Made by a program: the position numbers and the translations under genes. From Teichococcus aerophilus (GTDB taxonomy: Bacteria > Pseudomonadota > Alphaproteobacteria > Acetobacterales > Acetobacteraceae), in the NCBI RefSeq assembly GCF_014490485.1, contig NZ_JACTVA010000042.1:1-48059 (forward strand): a stretch of DNA of 48,059 bases, read 5' to 3'. Numbering within the stretch: the stretch's first letter is position 1; each line of letters starts with the position of its first letter. The notes under the pieces are model-generated. The model ran no database searches and had not been told where the DNA came from. It saw only the letters and a program-made list of their open reading frames with translations. Shown here one piece after another: positions 25,571 to 32,836 of this stretch.

Positions 25571-26065
25571 ATGAGCCAAACGAGAACGGCTTCGGCCACC
25601 TATACGACAACCGATATCGAAAACGTCGTCCGGCGCGTGAAGGCAGATCTGGCCATGATCGCCGACAGCACCGGCGGATGGACGCCTCAGAAGGCCGCGG
25701 ATTACGCCCATGATGTCGAGGTGCTCGCCAAGGCGGGCTATCTCGCCTGGGTGGATGTAACGCTGCTGCAAAACGGCGTCGAGCTGAAGGCCGTTCGCTT
25801 CAATGTCGATACCGACGCGGGAACGCTGAGCACCAGCCGTCCCGGCGGTGTGCTGTGGCCGCGTGTCACCGCCGCCGAACTGCGGATCGTGATCAGTTAC
25901 ACCGATGCCTACACGAGCGCGGCCCGCGAGGCGACGCGGAGCAAGCTCAAGATCGGCTGGACCACCTCCCATGCCGACACCAGCCACTCCAGCCTCAGTT
26001 CGTCCGGTGGCCGGAACTATGTCAGCAGCACCTACGGGATGCAGAGGAAGGATTGGGCCGCATGA
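25571..26065 (+). CDS. cap7: CBASS bacterial HORMA-domain protein (Cap7-like)
   Basis: A 164-residue protein of the bacterial HORMA1 type. Its start is one base after the CD-NTase stop. TATYTTTDIENVVRRVKADL-like N-terminal helix (here SATYTTTDIENVV), KAADYAHDVEVLAKAGYL and the later LRIVISYTDAY fit the family. In known systems the HORMA protein, once bound to a peptide, activates the cyclase. The C-terminal tail (SSLSSSGGRNYVSSTYGMQR) is the region that forms the safety belt or an internal closure peptide in relatives. The assignment rests strongly on its position between the CD-NTase and the TRIP13-like ATPase. Confidence 0.85.
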   Translation: MSQTRTASATYTTTDIENVVRRVKADLAMIADSTGGWTPQKAADYAHDVEVLAKAGYLAWVDVTLLQNGVELKAVRFNVDTDAGTLSTSRPGGVLWPRVTAAELRIVISYTDAYTSAAREATRSKLKIGWTTSHADTSHSSLSSSGGRNYVSSTYGMQRKDWAA

Positions 26066-26958
26066 GCCAGCCAGGTATTTTTGACAGCGAAATTGCGCTT
26101 CCGAGCGATACCCTGGCCAAGCGCGAGAAGAGCCTGCTTGGCTTCGATCAGCGCTATGTCCGCGTTCACGACCAGCTTCGTCTCTTGCTGAATGTCGGCG
26201 CACTCGGCGAATGGAACAGGAAACACCACGGCGGGAAGCTTTCGCTATGCGATCTGGTCGCCGAGCAATATCCGCTGGTGATCTTCCACGGTGATGTCGG
26301 TACCGGCAAGACGGCCATGGCGGAATGCATCGCAAACCGCCTTGTGGCCGAGGCGCGCAGTTCGGATTCGATGCTGTTCAAGCTGTCGAACCGGGTGCGC
26401 GGCAACGGCATGGTCGGCGAAATGGGCACCTTGATCGCCGAAGCCTTCCGAAAGGTCACGCAGTCGGCCGGCAAAACCCGGCGCGCGATCCTGATCATCG
26501 ATGAAGGCGACAGCCTGGCGGCGTCCCGCGCGCAGGATCACAGCCATCATGAGGACAAGGTGGCGGTGAACACCCTGATCCAGGGTATTGACGATCTCAG
26601 GCAATATGGCGGGCGGATCGTGGTGATCCTCTGCACCAACCGCCTGTCGGTACTCGATCCCGCCCTGCGCCGGCGTGCGGCCATTATCGAGACGTTTGCC
26701 CGCCCCAGCGATGCCGAGCGCCAGCAGCTTTTCCAGATGGACCTTGCCGGTCTCGGGCTCGCTCAGCCTCAACTCGCCGAGTTGACGCGGCTGACGGGCG
26801 CGCGGGATCGCCATCCGGCCTGGACATATTCGGATATTCGGACACGGCTCTATCCTGCGGCCCTCGCCAAGGCCTATCCCGACCGGCCCTTAAGCTTCGC
26901 GGACCTGACGGCGGTCGCGTCCACCCTTCATGCGTCTCCGGTCATGGAGGACAAATAA
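26062..26958 (+). CDS. cap6: CBASS TRIP13/Pch2-like AAA+ ATPase (Cap6-like)
   Basis: A 298-residue AAA+ remodeller. Walker A is GDVGTGKT at residues 77-84, Walker B ILIIDEGD at 143-150, sensor 1 in VILCTNR and the arginine region in DPALRRRAAIIE. TRIP13-like enzymes disassemble the active HORMA-cyclase complex and so switch the system off. The ATG overlaps the HORMA stop (ATGA). A longer upstream frame overlaps the HORMA gene and was rejected. Confidence 0.92.
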   Translation: MSQPGIFDSEIALPSDTLAKREKSLLGFDQRYVRVHDQLRLLLNVGALGEWNRKHHGGKLSLCDLVAEQYPLVIFHGDVGTGKTAMAECIANRLVAEARSSDSMLFKLSNRVRGNGMVGEMGTLIAEAFRKVTQSAGKTRRAILIIDEGDSLAASRAQDHSHHEDKVAVNTLIQGIDDLRQYGGRIVVILCTNRLSVLDPALRRRAAIIETFARPSDAERQQLFQMDLAGLGLAQPQLAELTRLTGARDRHPAWTYSDIRTRLYPAALAKAYPDRPLSFADLTAVASTLHASPVMEDK

Positions 26959-28124
26959 TGGCTCGATCTCCCATGTTCGGACGCCGCATCCACATTTCCG
27001 GCAGCGTCGTCAACGATCTGACGCTCGCTCCGACGGCCGATGTCGAGGCAGCGCGCGAACTGGTCGCCCTGCTGGTCAAGGAACTGGTCAAGCGTGGTGC
27101 CAACTTCGTCATTCCCGTCGACGCTGAGCCCAAGCGGAACGTCGATGGGCTGCCTGTGTGTTTCGACTGGCTGGTCTGGAAGACGGTGAAAGACAATCTC
27201 ATCCACCGCCCCCAGAACGTGCCGGGGCCGTTCATCGTCGCCGTGCAACACCACAAGACCGAGGAGCAGATTCCCGAGGAGTGTCTCGACCTTTGGGACG
27301 AGCTTCGGGCATCCCAACTGATCAAGATCGAGAGCGCCGCCTATTGGAACATGAACAGCAAGCACATGGAGGCCCAGGCGCGTTTCGGCGATGTGCTGAT
27401 TGCACTTGGTGGCGATGAAGGGGTTCTGTATCTCGCGAACCTCTATCACGATGCCGGCAAGCCGATCGTACCTCTGAACCTTCCGATTGGCGCCGAAACG
27501 AAGGGCGCGCGCCGGCTTTACGCCTTTGGCCTCGCCAGTGCCCAGACGCGCCGCCTGTTCCAGATTGCCGATGACGGCGATGCGCATGACTGGATCAACC
27601 GCATCGGGTTTCCGAAACGGCAGAGCATTCCCGATCGCGTTTCCGCCGTGATCGACCTGCTCGAATCTCTCGACCGCCCGAAGGCTTTCGCCGTACGCCT
27701 GCTGAACCCCGACCATGAAGATTACGCGAGCGTGCAGGATTTCTTCGACGTTGTGGCAAAGCCGGTGCTCGAAGATGAACTTGGCTATCGTTTGATCGTT
27801 ATCGACGGACGGCAGTCCTATGATCATGCGCGGATCGATCAGGAAATCTTTGCCAAGCTCCATCGCAGTAGCGTCGTGCTGGCCGATATCACCGGCGCTC
27901 GGCCGAACTGCTTTCTCGAACTGGGCTACGCTCTGGGTCGCGGCCTGCCCACCATGGTCACGGCGCGGGAGGGGGCCTCCCTGCCGTTCGATATCACCAC
28001 ATTCGCTGGTCACCATTGGAAGGCGAGCGGCAGTGCCGACGAACGCCGGCGCGCGTTCAAAGAACACTGGAACGCGATCCGTAATCGTCCGACCCTCGTT
28101 CCGACGGAGCCCCTGATCTCATGA
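26958..28124 (+). CDS. CBASS effector candidate: SLOG (STALD-like) sensor plus deoxyribosyltransferase/TIR-like domain
   Basis: A 388-residue protein starting in TAATG overlap with the ATPase gene. Residues 1 to about 215 look like a SLOG-superfamily nucleotide-binding domain: [12 protein letters not shown], then [20 protein letters not shown] and [13 protein letters not shown]. Residues about 230-370 resemble nucleoside 2-deoxyribosyltransferase or TIR-like domains: [19 protein letters not shown] and [19 protein letters not shown], where the Glu is the expected catalytic residue. By this reading the SLOG part binds the cyclic nucleotide and the second domain breaks NAD or nucleotides. Type III systems usually carry the NucC nuclease here instead. 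The domain calls are from motif resemblance only. Confidence 0.75.
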   Translation: MARSPMFGRRIHISGSVVNDLTLAPTADVEAARELVALLVKELVKRGANFVIPVDAEPKRNVDGLPVCFDWLVWKTVKDNLIHRPQNVPGPFIVAVQHHKTEEQIPEECLDLWDELRASQLIKIESAAYWNMNSKHMEAQARFGDVLIALGGDEGVLYLANLYHDAGKPIVPLNLPIGAETKGARRLYAFGLASAQTRRLFQIADDGDAHDWINRIGFPKRQSIPDRVSAVIDLLESLDRPKAFAVRLLNPDHEDYASVQDFFDVVAKPVLEDELGYRLIVIDGRQSYDHARIDQEIFAKLHRSSVVLADITGARPNCFLELGYALGRGLPTMVTAREGASLPFDITTFAGHHWKASGSADERRRAFKEHWNAIRNRPTLVPTEPLIS

Positions 28125-28936
28125 CCAGCCCTCGCGAGATATTCGTTTCGGTCGATGTCGAGACGGCGGGGCCAATCCCGGGTGAATACAGCTTGCTGTC
28201 GATCGGGGCCTGCTCCGCTTTCGATCCCGACAACGGCTTCACCGTCGAGGTTAAACCCATCAACGATAGGTTCGACCCGAAGGCGTTGGAAGTGACCGGG
28301 CTTTCGATGGACGAGCTGCGCCAGCGGGGGCTCGATCCCGAAGCCGCGATGAAGGTGTTCTCGGATTGGCTGGCGATATTGGCGGGTCCGGATGACACGC
28401 TCGTCTTCGTCGGATTCAACGCGCCGTTCGACTGGTCGTTCGTGAACTACTATTTCCATCGCTTTGCAGGTCAAAACCCGTTCGGCTTCACCGCTTTGGA
28501 TATAAAGGCGCTCTATATGGGCGCCACCGGCTCGTCATGGCGTGATACGCGGTCGAGCAAAATCGCCGAGCATCTAAAGCCCACACTCGCGGGCACCCAT
28601 GATCCGCTTGAGGATGCGCGATATCAGGCGGAGATCTTTCGGTTGATCGACACCGCCCTGATCCCGTCCCGTGGATTGGCTGATCAAAGATCCGCCGGAG
28701 ACCGCATCGAGGCCGACAAGGACAAGATCGACGATGCGGTTCTCGCACTGCTGTTCCTGTCGCTGGATCATGACGGCCGTGCATGGAAAGGCTTCGATTG
28801 GGACGCCATGAACCGCCTTCACGAGAAGGGTTACATCGGCAATCCCGTCGGCAAGGCGAAATCCGTCGTGCTGACGGAGGACGGTGTTAAGCGATCAGAG
28901 ATTTTGTTTCGTAAACTCTTCGCACGCACATGTTAG
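28121..28936 (+). CDS. DEDDh 3'-5' exonuclease fused to a DUF6429-like C-terminal domain
   Basis: A 271-residue protein whose ATG overlaps the stop of the effector gene. The exonuclease fold occupies residues 5-180, with D12 and E14 in [10 protein letters not shown]104 in VGFNAPFDW, and H160 and D165 in [12 protein letters not shown], so all DEDDh residues are present. Residues about 197-268 read [36 protein letters not shown] and [17 protein letters not shown], which I recognise as the small stand-alone DUF6429 protein type. Exonucleases of this class are known accessory genes in CBASS loci. The fusion is in one uninterrupted frame. Confidence 0.8.
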   Translation: MTSPREIFVSVDVETAGPIPGEYSLLSIGACSAFDPDNGFTVEVKPINDRFDPKALEVTGLSMDELRQRGLDPEAAMKVFSDWLAILAGPDDTLVFVGFNAPFDWSFVNYYFHRFAGQNPFGFTALDIKALYMGATGSSWRDTRSSKIAEHLKPTLAGTHDPLEDARYQAEIFRLIDTALIPSRGLADQRSAGDRIEADKDKIDDAVLALLFLSLDHDGRAWKGFDWDAMNRLHEKGYIGNPVGKAKSVVLTEDGVKRSEILFRKLFARTC

Positions 28937-28969
28937 AAATCCGATCTGGATAGACGGCTTTCGACCGTG

Positions 28970-30067
28970 TCAACCGGCTTGCGTAGCGGGCTTGTTATCC
29001 GCACGCCAGGCATCGAAGCTTTCCCTCGCCCTGTCTGTCAAAAGCGATGAGAAGAGAGCGGGATCGGCTGCATAGAGGCAGTGCCGCATGACCGTAAAAG
29101 GATTGAACGGCGTGCCATCGGGGCGTGCTTCAAAGTCGGCCTTGTAGCGCCGCACTTCTCCGATCGTCTCTCGCAGGTAGTAATTGAACTTGCCGCGGCT
29201 GATGTCTGGTTTGAGGTCGATGACCTGCTGCGTAAAACCGTCGACCTTATGCGGCTCGAACTCCTGCCCAGGAAAAAAGTGCTTCGCGATCCGTAGCAGG
29301 CTGAAGGCATTGAGCGGGGCATATTTACGTGGAGCTGAATCGACAACAGCTTCCGGCTCGGCCGGGACAACGGCTGTTTCTTCCTCGATCTCGGCATAGG
29401 CCTCCGTCCGCTCAATCTCTTCAGCCGTTCCGTCTCGAATGGCTCGAAACTCACGATCGGCAAGTTCGAACAGGGCGGCAAGCGTGTTGATACGCCGCTT
29501 CAGACTATTCGGGATCGATTTCTTGTATTTGATCTTGTGGTCGAGAATGCTCCAGGAATCCTGAACTACGGTTCGGATTTGCAGCTCGAACGGATACTCA
29601 GCATAAGCGGCATATTCTTTCAGCGTCCGTCGCCCCTCGCTCAGGCGCAGATCAAGATGGAGGCCCTTGTACCCAAAGGCATCTGCCGTTTCCTCCATCT
29701 GTGCGGTCTTGTCGGTGACGCCGAGCACGTCGAACTCTTCCGAAATGAGCGCCTTCACGCGCTCGATATCATCCTCGTAGAAGCAGACGATACGCAGTCC
29801 GATCAGATCGGAAATATGGTCGCGAATGGCGTAAGGCGTTTTGTCGCGTTCGAGTGCTGTCTGATACTTCAGACGAAATTTGCTCAAACATTCTTCACGG
29901 TCCTTGATCCGGCCTTCGACCTTGGCTCCGGCAATTGCCACATCCGTGGCGAGAAGAGAGCGCATCAGCGTAATGAAAGCGTTCCGCGCCGCTTCCATCG
30001 TATCCCACGAGCCATCGTAGAAATCGCGAAACGCAACTTTCTCGGTTTCGTAATCCTGCGACGCCAT
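28970..30067 (-). CDS. RelA/SpoT-domain protein, probable small alarmone synthetase
   Basis: A 365-residue protein with a (p)ppGpp-synthetase domain at about residues 40-185. Key positions look intact: D87 in IRDHISDLIGLRIVCFYEDD, Y133 in FGYKGLHLDL, E161 and Q163 in PFELQIRTVVQDSW, then LDHKIKYK. There is no HD hydrolase domain and no TGS/ACT domain. The C-terminal 170 residues (acidic stretch near 235-250, then KYAPLNAFSLLRIAKHFFPG) are unassigned. It converges on the CBASS operon with a 33-bp gap. The start was set at ATG 30067; a TTG 12 bases upstream is also possible. It may be a defence-linked alarmone or toxic synthetase. Confidence 0.82.
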   Translation of the reverse strand: MASQDYETEKVAFRDFYDGSWDTMEAARNAFITLMRSLLATDVAIAGAKVEGRIKDREECLSKFRLKYQTALERDKTPYAIRDHISDLIGLRIVCFYEDDIERVKALISEEFDVLGVTDKTAQMEETADAFGYKGLHLDLRLSEGRRTLKEYAAYAEYPFELQIRTVVQDSWSILDHKIKYKKSIPNSLKRRINTLAALFELADREFRAIRDGTAEEIERTEAYAEIEEETAVVPAEPEAVVDSAPRKYAPLNAFSLLRIAKHFFPGQEFEPHKVDGFTQQVIDLKPDISRGKFNYYLRETIGEVRRYKADFEARPDGTPFNPFTVMRHCLYAADPALFSSLLTDRARESFDAWRADNKPATQAG

Positions 30068-30124
30068 ATCATTCCCCAATGCCCCTGTTTTGAATTCTAT
30101 GCTGGGATCGTCTTAAAGGGAATA

Positions 30125-30143
30125 CTGTGATCGGGATTCACAG
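30125..30143. promoter_or_regulatory. Inverted repeat upstream of the RelA/SpoT-domain gene
   Basis: CTGTGA (30125-30130) and TCACAG (30138-30143) are perfect arms with a 7-bp spacer, 58 bp upstream of the minus-strand gene. It resembles an operator more than a terminator because no T-run follows. The rest of 30068-30462 holds no gene. Confidence 0.4.
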
Positions 30144-30411
30144 CTGCAAGGTCAGGCGGCTTTGCACTCCCGATCGAGTTTTGATGCCCGGCTACCGCTG
30201 CTGCTCACGCCGAGCCGGTTGCTTGGGGGTCTCCCCCGGGCGCGGCGCAAGGGATCGCTGACGCTCGGTCGGGACGGTCTCCCCGGCCTTCCGCGCGGAT
30301 GCGTGTTTCACACTCTTGGCTCATAGCTTCTATCCGCTTGTGCAGGCCGGGTGATCCCCCTCCGTCCCGCCCGCCCTTGCTCCTTGCACCCCCCGGTCTC
30401 GGCGACGGCCA

Positions 30412-30441
30412 GGGTTGCAGCGCAGCGCTGCGCTCCAACCC
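30412..30441. promoter_or_regulatory. 30-bp near-perfect palindrome upstream of parB
   Basis: GGGTTGCAGCGCAGC and GCTGCGCTCCAACCC meet without spacer and pair at 14 of 15 positions. It ends 21 bp before the parB ATG. It could be an operator for autoregulation, a ParB-type binding site or an RNA hairpin in the leader. Confidence 0.5.
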
Positions 30442-30462
30442 AAGCCAATGAGGATCAAGACC

Positions 30463-30915
30463 ATGACCGACACCATCGAAACGACCGCCACGGTTTCCGA
30501 AGCCCCCGCCGCCGCAAACGGCGCGGCGCTGTTCGTGCCGCTGAACAAGTTGAAGAAGTCGCCCCGCAACGCGCGCAAGACCCCGCACAGCGAAGCCCAT
30601 ATCGAAGCGCTGTCGGCCAGCATCGCAGCCAAGGGGATGCTGCAAAATCTGGTGGTAGAGCCGGAGACGAATGCGGAGGGAGAACCGACCGGCAGCTATT
30701 TCGTAACCATCGGAGAAGGCCGCAGGCTGGCGCAGTTGCTGCGCGTGAAGCGCAAGCAGATCAAGAAGTCCGAACCGATCCGCTGCGTTCTGGATACCGA
30801 GAACGACGCGGCAGAAATCTCGCTTGACGAGAACGTCACCCGCGAGGCGATGCACCCCGCCGACCAGTTCGAGCGGTTCCGGGAGTTGGCGGATCACGCG
30901 GGATTCGAACTCTAG
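30463..30915 (+). pseudogene. parB: ParB/RepB-type partition protein, truncated by an insertion sequence
   Basis: 150 codons remain. The N-terminus has VPLNKLKKSPRNARKTPHSE, then IEALSASIAAKGMLQNLVVE and a GEGRRLAQLL box, the ParB N-terminal NTPase-like signature, and ISLDENVTREAMHPADQFER. The frame ends two codons after the DNA matches stop, at HAGFEL and a TAG next to the insertion sequence. The helix-turn-helix and C-terminal dimer domains are gone. ATG 30463 has GAGGAT upstream. This type of ParB is usual on plasmids and integrative elements, so it marks an acquired segment. Confidence 0.85.
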
Positions 30916-30916
30916 A

Positions 30917-31644
30917 GGCTGGCATAGATAAGCGGGGTTATGGGAGACGCTGGGTGGTGAGCCTAGCCCATTTGGTCAGGGCCTGAAGCAGGCTCTTGGG
31001 TGAGCCGTGGTTAAAGCGCCATTCGCATTCGGCCAGAAACAGTGGAAGTGCTGGCGCGGGATGCCGTTGTATCGGCGTAGGTGCCGCTTGGCCTGGTTCC
31101 AGAAATTCTCAATGCCGTTGATGTGGTTGCGGCCCTGGCCGAACCGCTTGCTGTGGTCGATCCGCTGATGATGGCATTCGGACACGTCCAGGACGTTGTA
31201 GCTGCCGAGCGCGTCCGAATAGACCACTGAATCTGGTCGGATCTTCCGGCGGATGAAGGGCAGCAGGGTCTGGCTGCGGGCGTTTGGGATCATCACGGCA
31301 TGCACCCGTCCGTGGCGTTTCAACAGGCCAAAGACGACCACTTTGCCGGCAGCACCGCGCCCGCGCTTGCCTTTGCGCTTGCCGCCGAAATAGCTCTCAT
31401 CGACTTCCACCTCACCATCCAGGGGTGCTTCCTGGGCGATCTGGCCCTGGATGGTCTCACGCAGCTTTCGGTAGAACAGGGTGGCGGTGTTGAGATTGAC
31501 GCCGACGAGCTCGGCAGCGCTGCGGGCTGGCGTACCGGCCACGAAGTGCTCCAGCAGCCGCTTTTGCGTGGCCAGCGGCAGTCGACTGCGACGACGCTTT
31601 TCCATACCAAAGATCAAGCCTCTATCGGCTTATCTATGCCAGCC
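30917..31644 (-). mobile_element. IS1595-family insertion sequence
   Basis: A 728-bp element with perfect 17-bp terminal inverted repeats GGCTGGCATAGATAAGC at 30917-30933 and its reverse complement at 31628-31644. It contains one transposase gene on the minus strand. The flanking 8 bp (ACTCTAGA left, GCTCGAAT right) are not a duplication. This suggests loss of one flank by recombination or deletion after insertion. It separates the truncated parB from the FecB gene. Confidence 0.88.
30938..31605 (-). pseudogene. IS1595-family transposase (ISXO2-like), frameshifted near the C-terminus
   Basis: Starts at ATG 31605 with EKRRRSRLPLATQKRLLEHF. The DDE core is visible: EVEVDESYFGGKRKGKRGRG, VYSDALGSYNVLDVSECHHQ and RNHINGIENFWNQAKRHLRR. 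After YNGIPRQHFH the frame should read on to LFLAECEWRFNHGSPKSLL, but one base is missing near 31040-31045, so the current frame ends wrongly. With the base restored the gene stops at 30938-30940. The element is probably unable to move unless frameshifting occurs. Confidence 0.82.
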
Positions 31645-31675
31645 GCTCGAATTTTTTCTATCCGATAAAATCTAT

Positions 31676-32833
31676 CTACTCCACCAAGCTCGTCAAGCTA
31701 GCAAAATACCCGGCTTCGTACTTAAGGGGCAGGAAGCGGTCATGTAACTCTACAAAGGTAGCATCTGGTTGTAGAGTCTCGAACAGCGAGGGATGGAACC
31801 ACTTTGCCATCTGCTGGATCGCGACGAACTGGTAGGGGCTGTTATAGAATTGGTGCCAGATCGCGTGGAAGCGACGGTTTCGGGCCGCGCTGCTGCCCCG
31901 GTAAGCAGGCTTACCCGGGTAGAGCCGCAGCTTCCGGAGCGATTCCGCCGCATCGCCCCCAGGGCCGACAGGAATCCAATCCCCCTGCGGGGAGAAGCGG
32001 TGCCAGTCGGCGCTGGTCACCACCACGTGCTGCGGATCGGCGACGATCACCTGCTCCGGATTCACCTGGCCGAACGTGCCGGGGATCAGGTTAGCGGCGA
32101 TGTTGTCGGCCCCCGCCATCTCGGCGAACAGGCCGAAATTCTCCCGGCCGAAGGAAAAGCAGCATTCCTCCGAATAGCCACCGATCCGCTCGATGAAGAC
32201 GCGCGGCCGGGCCGGTTGGCGGGCCGAGATCACGTCCGTCACGCGCCGGATCTGCGCGGACCAGAAGGCGATGAAGGCTTCCGCGCGGTCCTCCCGCCCC
32301 AGGGCACGGCCGAGCAGCCGCATGGTCGGCACGGTGTTCTGCATCGGCTGGTAGCGGAAGTCGACGAACAGCACGGCGATGCCCGCCTTCATCAACGCCT
32401 GCGCCTGCGAGGACAGTGAGCCGCCCGCCGCCACGTCGGTGCTGAGTAGCAGCAGGTCCGGCTCCAGCGCCACGATGCGCTCCACATCCAGCGCGCCGGC
32501 TTCGTTGGAGCCGACGACAGGCAACCGCCCAATCTGCGGGAAGCGCGCCAAGTAGCGGGCATAGGTGGCGGGGTCGGTCTGCTCCAGGTCTCGCCGCCAG
32601 CCGACGACGCGCGCCACCGGATCCTCCCTCTCCAGCGCGGCGAGGAGGTAGAGCAGCCGCCCTTCCCCCAGCACCACGCGCCGGACCGGCCGCGGCAGCT
32701 CGACATCCCGCCCCGCAAGGTCCCGCAGCCGGATGCCCTCCGCTCCTGCTGCCAGGTCCGGGGCCAGGCCGGAGGCAAGCCCGGCCAGGGCGGTGAGTGC
32801 CGAGCGTCTCGTCCATTCCTGGCGCCATGCCAT
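31676..32833 (-). CDS. FecB/BtuF-type ABC transporter substrate-binding protein (iron-siderophore)
   Basis: A 385-residue periplasmic binding protein. The N-terminus WTRRSALTALAGLASGLAP is a twin-arginine-like export signal. The body carries the FecB-fold signatures RVVLGEGRLLYLLAAL, DVERIVALEPDLLLLS and VFIERIGGYSEEC. It follows the TonB receptor gene by only three bases on the same strand, so both should be one iron-uptake operon. No permease or ATPase gene is nearby. Its 3' end lies 31 bp from the insertion sequence and appears intact. Confidence 0.85.
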   Translation of the reverse strand: MAWRQEWTRRSALTALAGLASGLAPDLAAGAEGIRLRDLAGRDVELPRPVRRVVLGEGRLLYLLAALEREDPVARVVGWRRDLEQTDPATYARYLARFPQIGRLPVVGSNEAGALDVERIVALEPDLLLLSTDVAAGGSLSSQAQALMKAGIAVLFVDFRYQPMQNTVPTMRLLGRALGREDRAEAFIAFWSAQIRRVTDVISARQPARPRVFIERIGGYSEECCFSFGRENFGLFAEMAGADNIAANLIPGTFGQVNPEQVIVADPQHVVVTSADWHRFSPQGDWIPVGPGGDAAESLRKLRLYPGKPAYRGSSAARNRRFHAIWHQFYNSPYQFVAIQQMAKWFHPSLFETLQPDATFVELHDRFLPLKYEAGYFASLTSLVE

Positions 32834-32836
32834 CGC

